A stretch of DNA of 42,243 nt from JAFGPJ01 sp964612465 (GTDB lineage Bacteria; Planctomycetota; Phycisphaerae; Sedimentisphaerales; Anaerobacaceae), in contig CAZTDF010000010.1 of the NCBI GenBank assembly GCA_964612465.1, forward strand, positions 1 through 42,243, read 5' to 3'. How positions within the stretch are numbered: the first letter of the stretch is position 1; each line of letters starts with the position of its first letter. Under the pieces are notes generated by a model. It did no database searches. It was not told the origin of the DNA and was given only the letters and a program-made list of their open reading frames with translations. A program made the position numbers and the translations under genes. Below are positions 39,239-42,243 of the stretch, piece by piece.

Positions 39239-41890
39239 GTGAGTGAAAAATTGATTTATTTAATTTCTTTTATTCTGGTGTTGATGCTGTCGGTTGATGC
39301 CTCAGCGGACGACTTCTTTTGGGACAATGGCGGCGACGGCCCTCTATGGAGTCTGACGGATAACTGGAATCCTGATGGTGTGCCTGGTAGTGATGATGGG
39401 GCCCAGATTAACATTCCGGACGCAAACTGCCTGATAGATTCATCTGTGAACGCAGCGTGTGGGTTTATGTATGTTGGATATAGCACGGGGCCTTGCTACC
39501 TAGACATGACCGGAGGCACACTGAGCATGGGTGGTCATCTTCGCATAGGAGAACCGTCCAGCGGCGAAGGCGTTTTTAATATGAGCGGCGGTACTGTTAA
39601 TACAGGCAACGGCAGATTATGGATTGGGATCAACGGCACCGGTACTCTCATTATGACCGGCGGTGAAATGACTGTCGCTGATAAGCTCGAATTAGGGAAA
39701 AATGCAAGTGGAACTGGTTGGTTGTATATACATGGTGGAACTTTAAATATCACCGGAGGTGAGTCCGACGACTTTGAGATTGCCAAATATGGTACGGGCA
39801 ATGTATATATGACCGGCGGTGAGATCAATGTCACTGATAACATCAAATTGGGGCAAAGTGGTGGTACTGGTCGTATATATCTGTACGGTGGCACTTTTAA
39901 CAACGGAAACGATAACCCAATCATCTCTGAAGACTCTGTAATAGATATCACCGAGGGCACGCTCGTATTACCTGGAGATGCCACATCACCCATAAACGAC
40001 CATATTCTAAACGGCCTGATAAAAGCATACGACGGCGACGGCAGAGTAGTGGTGATTTATGATAACAGCGCAGATCAGACCACAGTAAGCGCCGCTATGG
40101 TCGATCCAGAACTTGCCTGGAATCCAAGCCCGGTCAACCTGACAACAGTCCCATGGACAACTACCGGCCAAACCATAAGTTGGAAACCGGGGGAATATGC
40201 CGCTTCGCATGATGTTTATTTCGGCACCGACTGGGACGATGTGAATGATGCCGACAACACTCCCGTGGCGCGGCCAGAGTACAAAGGCAACCAGGATCCT
40301 TGCAGCTATGATACCGGCCCTCTTGAATTAGGTATGACTTACTACTGGCGTATTGACGAGGTAAATGATAATGCCTGGGCTCCAACCGGCAGTCCATGGA
40401 AAGGAACTGTCTGGGAGTTTACGGTAGCCGACTATCTTATTGTGGACGATTTTGAGGATTATGATGCCGGCGACAACCAGATTTGGTACACGTGGCATGA
40501 TGGGCTCGGCTACGGAACTCCAGATACGCCGCCTTACTTTGCCGGTAACGGTACCGGTTCGGCGGTGGGCGACGAGACGAGTCCTTCTTATTGTGAAGAA
40601 AACATCGTTTATGGTGGCAATCAGTCGGTTCCATTGGCGTACGACAACAGCATTGCTAATAATTCAGAGATTACAGTGAACCCTGCTGACCTTGCGATTG
40701 GTCCGGATTGGACTATAGGCAGTCCTAAGGCGTTGTCGATTTGGATCTATGGTGATCCGAACAATGCTGTTACCGAACAAATGTACGTGAAGCTCAATGG
40801 AGTCAAAGTGAAATATGACGGCCAACCGTATGACCTGATGAAGACAACCTGGCAGGAATGGAATATTGACCTTGCGGCTTTTGACGTGGATCTCAGCAGT
40901 ATTACGGAACTTGGTATCGGTTTTGACAGGACTGGCACAGCGGGAGGCTCTGGAACTATACTCATTGACGATATTCGGCTGTATAGGTCAAGGTGCATTC
41001 CTTCGATTAGAAAACCTGCCGGTGACTTAGACAATGACTGCGACGTAGATTACGACGATCTGAGCATAATGGTAAATGACTGGCTCGAAACTGATTATGA
41101 CGCAGTGGGTAATGACGGTATATTACAGAATTTCCCGACTGATAATTCGCAGTGGGTGAATGATCCGATCCGTGGCCGGTGCCTACAGTTCGATGGTGTC
41201 GATGACTGGGTCGATATTGATGATAGCCAGATGAGCAACTTCCACGACAAAACAATCTCGCTATGGTTAAATATAAGGCAGTTTGCTGAACCCTACCCTT
41301 ATGTCTTTTCTTTCCAAAATGACGGTGATACTCCCTATCGTATATATATCCGGACAAGGGGCGAAAACGCTGTAAGGGCACGTTTTGTAGAAGACTACCT
41401 TCCAGAGTTTTTAACGGGCACAAACGTTTGGCACCACCTGGCTTTTGTAATACGAGATACGATCGATGGCATGTGCACCGGGGAATTTTACGGCGATGGC
41501 GATTTATTAGGCCAGTTGCCTCGTCAGCCGAGGCACTCCGGTGGCGCAAAAGGTGTAAATTTAGGCAGCTTTAATGATGGTAGCAGTGGCTTTTTGAATG
41601 CAATCTATGATGAGTTCCGTATCTACAACTCTGCTCTGTCAGCGAATGAGATTAAGTACCTTGCCGGATCGGCTGGTGGAGTAGAACCCACCGATGATAT
41701 ATTGCTATATTACAAGTTCGACGAGGTCTCCGGCTTTACTGCAAAGAATTCCAGCACTTATGTGTTTAATCGCCCATTGCTATCTGCCGCTGAGTTATAT
41801 AAGAACGAGGCGCAAGGCTCAAGAGTCGTCAACTTCCGGGACTTCGCCGTTTTGGCGGAAATGTGGCTTGAAAAGCAACTTTGGCCCTGA
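39239..41890 (+). CDS. exported LamG protein with a split dockerin-like C-terminus
   Basis: The start is GTG, with a GGAGCAGG ribosome binding site upstream. The 883-residue protein has a signal peptide (SEKLIYLISFILVLMLSVDASA). Residues about 25-240 are beta-helical GGTL-type repeats (YLDMTGGTLSMG, GVFNMSGGTVNTG, TLIMTGGEMTV). A fibronectin-like or carbohydrate-binding stretch follows, with DYLIVDDFEDYDAGDNQIWY and a jelly-roll domain (about 400-580). A dockerin-like EF-hand loop (AGDLDNDCDVDYDDLSIMVNDWL, about 596-618) precedes a LamG domain (about 645-820; LQFDGVDDWVDIDD, YDEFRIYNSALSANEIKYLAG). The second dockerin-like half (NFRDFAVLAEMWLEKQLWP) is the extreme C-terminus. It is probably cell-surface or secreted and binds carbohydrate. 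Confidence 0.87.
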   Translation: MSEKLIYLISFILVLMLSVDASADDFFWDNGGDGPLWSLTDNWNPDGVPGSDDGAQINIPDANCLIDSSVNAACGFMYVGYSTGPCYLDMTGGTLSMGGHLRIGEPSSGEGVFNMSGGTVNTGNGRLWIGINGTGTLIMTGGEMTVADKLELGKNASGTGWLYIHGGTLNITGGESDDFEIAKYGTGNVYMTGGEINVTDNIKLGQSGGTGRIYLYGGTFNNGNDNPIISEDSVIDITEGTLVLPGDATSPINDHILNGLIKAYDGDGRVVVIYDNSADQTTVSAAMVDPELAWNPSPVNLTTVPWTTTGQTISWKPGEYAASHDVYFGTDWDDVNDADNTPVARPEYKGNQDPCSYDTGPLELGMTYYWRIDEVNDNAWAPTGSPWKGTVWEFTVADYLIVDDFEDYDAGDNQIWYTWHDGLGYGTPDTPPYFAGNGTGSAVGDETSPSYCEENIVYGGNQSVPLAYDNSIANNSEITVNPADLAIGPDWTIGSPKALSIWIYGDPNNAVTEQMYVKLNGVKVKYDGQPYDLMKTTWQEWNIDLAAFDVDLSSITELGIGFDRTGTAGGSGTILIDDIRLYRSRCIPSIRKPAGDLDNDCDVDYDDLSIMVNDWLETDYDAVGNDGILQNFPTDNSQWVNDPIRGRCLQFDGVDDWVDIDDSQMSNFHDKTISLWLNIRQFAEPYPYVFSFQNDGDTPYRIYIRTRGENAVRARFVEDYLPEFLTGTNVWHHLAFVIRDTIDGMCTGEFYGDGDLLGQLPRQPRHSGGAKGVNLGSFNDGSSGFLNAIYDEFRIYNSALSANEIKYLAGSAGGVEPTDDILLYYKFDEVSGFTAKNSSTYVFNRPLLSAAELYKNEAQGSRVVNFRDFAVLAEMWLEKQLWP

Positions 41891-42243
41891 CCGCGAGTGT
41901 TGCCGCTTCTCCGGCCAAACTGGAACTCTACTCAGTAAACAATGACATACAAGATGTTGTTTTAGGACAGACGTAATACTCGAAGATTGCGACCGATGAT
42001 ACTGCTGAAATTGACCTATGGTAGCGTAGCCCAGCCAACCAGTATTGTTTGCCGGAGAAGAAACAAAAATGGGATGCCGGCTACAACTAAGATCATATGG
42101 TGAATATAAAGGACTTTTCATATTTTGCGGAAAAGTAGATTGAAAGAATATATTTCAATGATATGATCTATTCTGTAGAATAACGGTTAATTGATAGCGG
42201 AAGAACTGCTGATTGCGACCATTGACAATTATTTGTATATTAA
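41891..42243. other. terminal intergenic region with an interrupted inverted repeat
   Basis: 353 nt to the window end with no gene I can support. CTTCTCCGGCCAAAC (41906-41920) and GTTTGCCGGAGAAG (42047-42060) are inverted copies differing by one inserted base, about 126 bp apart. Confidence 0.45.

Overview
The window looks like a contig from a metagenome-assembled genome of an anaerobic planctomycete, probably class Phycisphaerae (Sedimentisphaerales-like). The reasons are: long exported proteins built from beta-helix, PKD-like, LamG, CBM9-like, malectin-like and dockerin-like modules; a PQQ-type beta-propeller with an embedded methyltransferase-like domain; and a heme pathway that runs through siroheme (Ahb), typical of anaerobes. 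A run of exactly 100 N at 12214-12313 is a scaffold gap. No BLAST, HMM or folding run was possible, so family calls rest on motifs read by eye.

Layout. (1) 1-3122, minus: rny (RNase Y) and ymdB (phosphodiesterase), the usual pair, here separated by a four-helix-bundle (23S rRNA intervening-sequence-type) gene bounded by inverted heptamer arrays. (2) 4185-4937: family 4 uracil-DNA glycosylase. (3) 5291-12527, plus: a 1609-residue exported beta-helix/PKD/propeller protein, a small one-TM pseudopilin-like protein and a secreted transglutaminase-like protein, the last interrupted by the N gap and continuing in another frame. (4) 12530-14974, minus: a secreted glycosyl-hydrolase-like protein. (5) 15278: cold-shock protein with a long leader. 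(6) 15605-16921, minus: exported AGE-family epimerase. (7) 17275-19140, minus: a membrane histidine kinase and a receiver-only response regulator. (8) 19238-20059: an internally deleted ISAs1-type insertion sequence with matching terminal repeats and a 10-bp target duplication, followed by the C-terminal fragment of what resembles a sugar isomerase. (9) 20826-25184: a giant propeller/methyltransferase-like/malectin-like protein behind two strong palindromes. (10) 25215-25913: an isochorismatase-fold protein whose catalytic Cys is Ala. (11) 26420-27697: an exported TPR protein.

(12) 28098-35467 is the metabolic core: siroheme decarboxylase subunit, HemX/CcsA-like membrane protein, HemA, AhbD, AhbC, then a fused uroporphyrinogen-III methyltransferase/synthase on the minus strand, then the second siroheme decarboxylase subunit. 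HemA starts tetrapyrrole synthesis. The CobA-HemD fusion makes uroporphyrinogen III and methylates it to precorrin-2. After oxidation and iron insertion to siroheme (not encoded here), the two decarboxylase subunits, AhbC and AhbD convert siroheme to heme b. An 18-bp perfect inverted repeat between the divergent cobA-hemD and decarboxylase genes is a candidate Fur-type operator. (13) 36047-41890: two large exported carbohydrate-binding-type proteins (CBM9 + LamG; and LamG nested inside a split dockerin-like module).

No tRNA, rRNA, CRISPR array or convincing replication origin was found.
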